Positions 7,420-7,763 of a stretch of DNA of 7,763 nucleotides are shown here, one piece after another. The position numbers were made by a program, and so were the translations under genes. The stretch's first letter is position 1, and every line of letters starts with the position of its first letter. Below the pieces are notes generated by a model. The model was not told the origin of the DNA. It did no database searches and worked only from the letters and a program-made list of their open reading frames with translations. This DNA is from Deltaproteobacteria bacterium (GTDB taxonomy: Bacteria > Desulfobacterota > Desulfomonilia > UBA1062): positions 1 to 7,763 of the forward strand of contig JAGVNP010000210.1 in NCBI GenBank assembly GCA_020053185.1. Reading direction: 5' to 3'.

Positions 7420-7453
7420 TCTGCCTGAAAAAGCAGGAGAAAACAATATTTTA

Positions 7454-7500
7454 TGCCCTTGACGTACAAAACATAGTGTGGCATTAGTCCGCCAAGGGTA
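7454..7500 (+). promoter_or_regulatory. Inverted repeat in the rpoZ leader, overlapping a possible promoter
   Basis: TGCCCTTGACG (7454-7464) can pair with CGCCAAGGGTA (7490-7500). This gives ten pairs, including one G-U, plus one A-C mismatch, around a 25-nt loop. TTGACG (7459-7464), inside the left arm, matches the sigma-70 -35 box at 5 of 6 positions, with CATTAG (7482-7487) as a poor -10 after 17 nt. The element could therefore be an operator around a promoter, or an RNA hairpin in transcripts reading through from the aldolase. I match it to no known riboswitch. Confidence 0.35.
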
Positions 7501-7544
7501 AATACTTACGGAAAACACCGAAAATCTTTGGAGGAAATACTAAT

Positions 7545-7739
7545 ATGGCAAGGGTAACTGTTGAAGATTGCCTTGAAAAGGTACACGATCGTTTCTCGCT
7601 AGCAGTTGTTGCGGCAAAACGCACAAAACAGATTCAAAAAGGTGCTACACCTTTATGCAAACGGAAAGAAAACAAAGAGGTTGTTACTGCATTGCGCGAG
7701 ATTGCTGAAGGAAAAATCCTGATAAAATCTGACTCATGA
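7545..7739 (+). CDS. rpoZ: DNA-directed RNA polymerase omega subunit
   Basis: A 64-residue protein with the omega signature: MARVTVEDCLEKVHDRF at the N terminus, AAKRTKQIQKGATPL in the middle and KEVVTALREIAEGKI near the C terminus. Omega binds the beta-prime subunit, helps assemble RNA polymerase and in many bacteria contributes to a ppGpp site. The length suits the short omega of deltaproteobacteria-like lineages (roughly 65-70 residues) rather than the ~90 of enterobacteria. GGAGGA (7530-7535) lies 9 nt before the ATG. It follows the aldolase by 125 bp, with a possible promoter of its own. Its TGA stop overlaps the next ATG (ATGA at 7736-7739), so it is probably co-translated with the J-domain gene. 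The usual gmk/spoT neighbours are not seen. Confidence 0.93.
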   Translation: MARVTVEDCLEKVHDRFSLAVVAAKRTKQIQKGATPLCKRKENKEVVTALREIAEGKILIKSDS

Positions 7740-7763
7740 CCAAAAAAGACTACTATGAGATCC
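7736..7763 (+). CDS. DnaJ-type J-domain protein, 5' end only
   Basis: Only nine complete codons are present before the window ends: MTKKDYYEI plus the first base of the next codon. This is the characteristic opening of J-domain proteins (M.K.DYYE.LG), which stimulate the ATPase of Hsp70 (DnaK). Whether it is a full DnaJ, a CbpA-like protein or a smaller J protein cannot be told. The ATG overlaps the rpoZ stop (ATGA) and has no close ribosome site of its own (the nearest purine-rich stretch, GAAGGA, is more than 20 nt upstream), which points to translational coupling with rpoZ. Confidence 0.7.

Noticed and set aside
7421..7437. Intrinsic terminator after the aldolase
   Set aside because: The CTGC/GCAG or CCTG/CAGG stem has only 4 bp and is followed by AGAAAAC rather than a T tract.

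Overview
The window looks like a chromosomal segment from a Gram-negative, probably anaerobic bacterium of the Desulfobacterota (Deltaproteobacteria) or Nitrospirota type. The evidence is an ADP-heptose (LPS core) biosynthesis domain, a short deltaproteobacterial-style omega subunit, and moderate-to-low GC with compact overlapping genes. The lineage is inferred from protein flavour only and is not certain.

Region 1 (1-3029, + strand) is the 3' part of a large superfamily 2 helicase gene whose beginning lies outside the window. The helicase core is followed by nine tandem copies of a ~71-residue repeat (213 bp per unit). The repeat resembles the 'phage-integrase repeat unit' (Pfam INT_rpt). 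The gene is visibly more AT-rich than its neighbours and looks like accessory, mobile-island cargo.

Region 2 (3030-3162) is a short convergent spacer. It holds a weak candidate bidirectional terminator and a fragment resembling the T-arm of a tRNA.

Region 3 (3163-6036, - strand) is a tight three-gene operon transcribed right to left. comF encodes a double zinc-ribbon plus phosphoribosyltransferase-like protein. It overlaps by 4 nt (GTGA) an unrecognised 296-residue protein. That gene overlaps by 11 nt a gene fusing a DUF2520-type NAD(P)-binding oxidoreductase to an RfaE2/HldE-type nucleotidyltransferase for ADP-heptose synthesis.

Region 4 (6037-6135) is a divergent intergenic stretch with a perfect 10-bp palindrome and possible promoters.

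Region 5 (6136-7763, + strand) carries a complete long-form class II fructose-bisphosphate aldolase. After a 125-bp leader with a strong inverted repeat comes rpoZ (RNA polymerase omega). Its stop overlaps (ATGA) the start of a J-domain (DnaJ-type) gene that runs off the window.

From comF onward the content is ordinary core metabolism and housekeeping. The unusual material is the helicase-repeat protein, the oxidoreductase-RfaE2 fusion and the unknown protein encoded between comF and that fusion.
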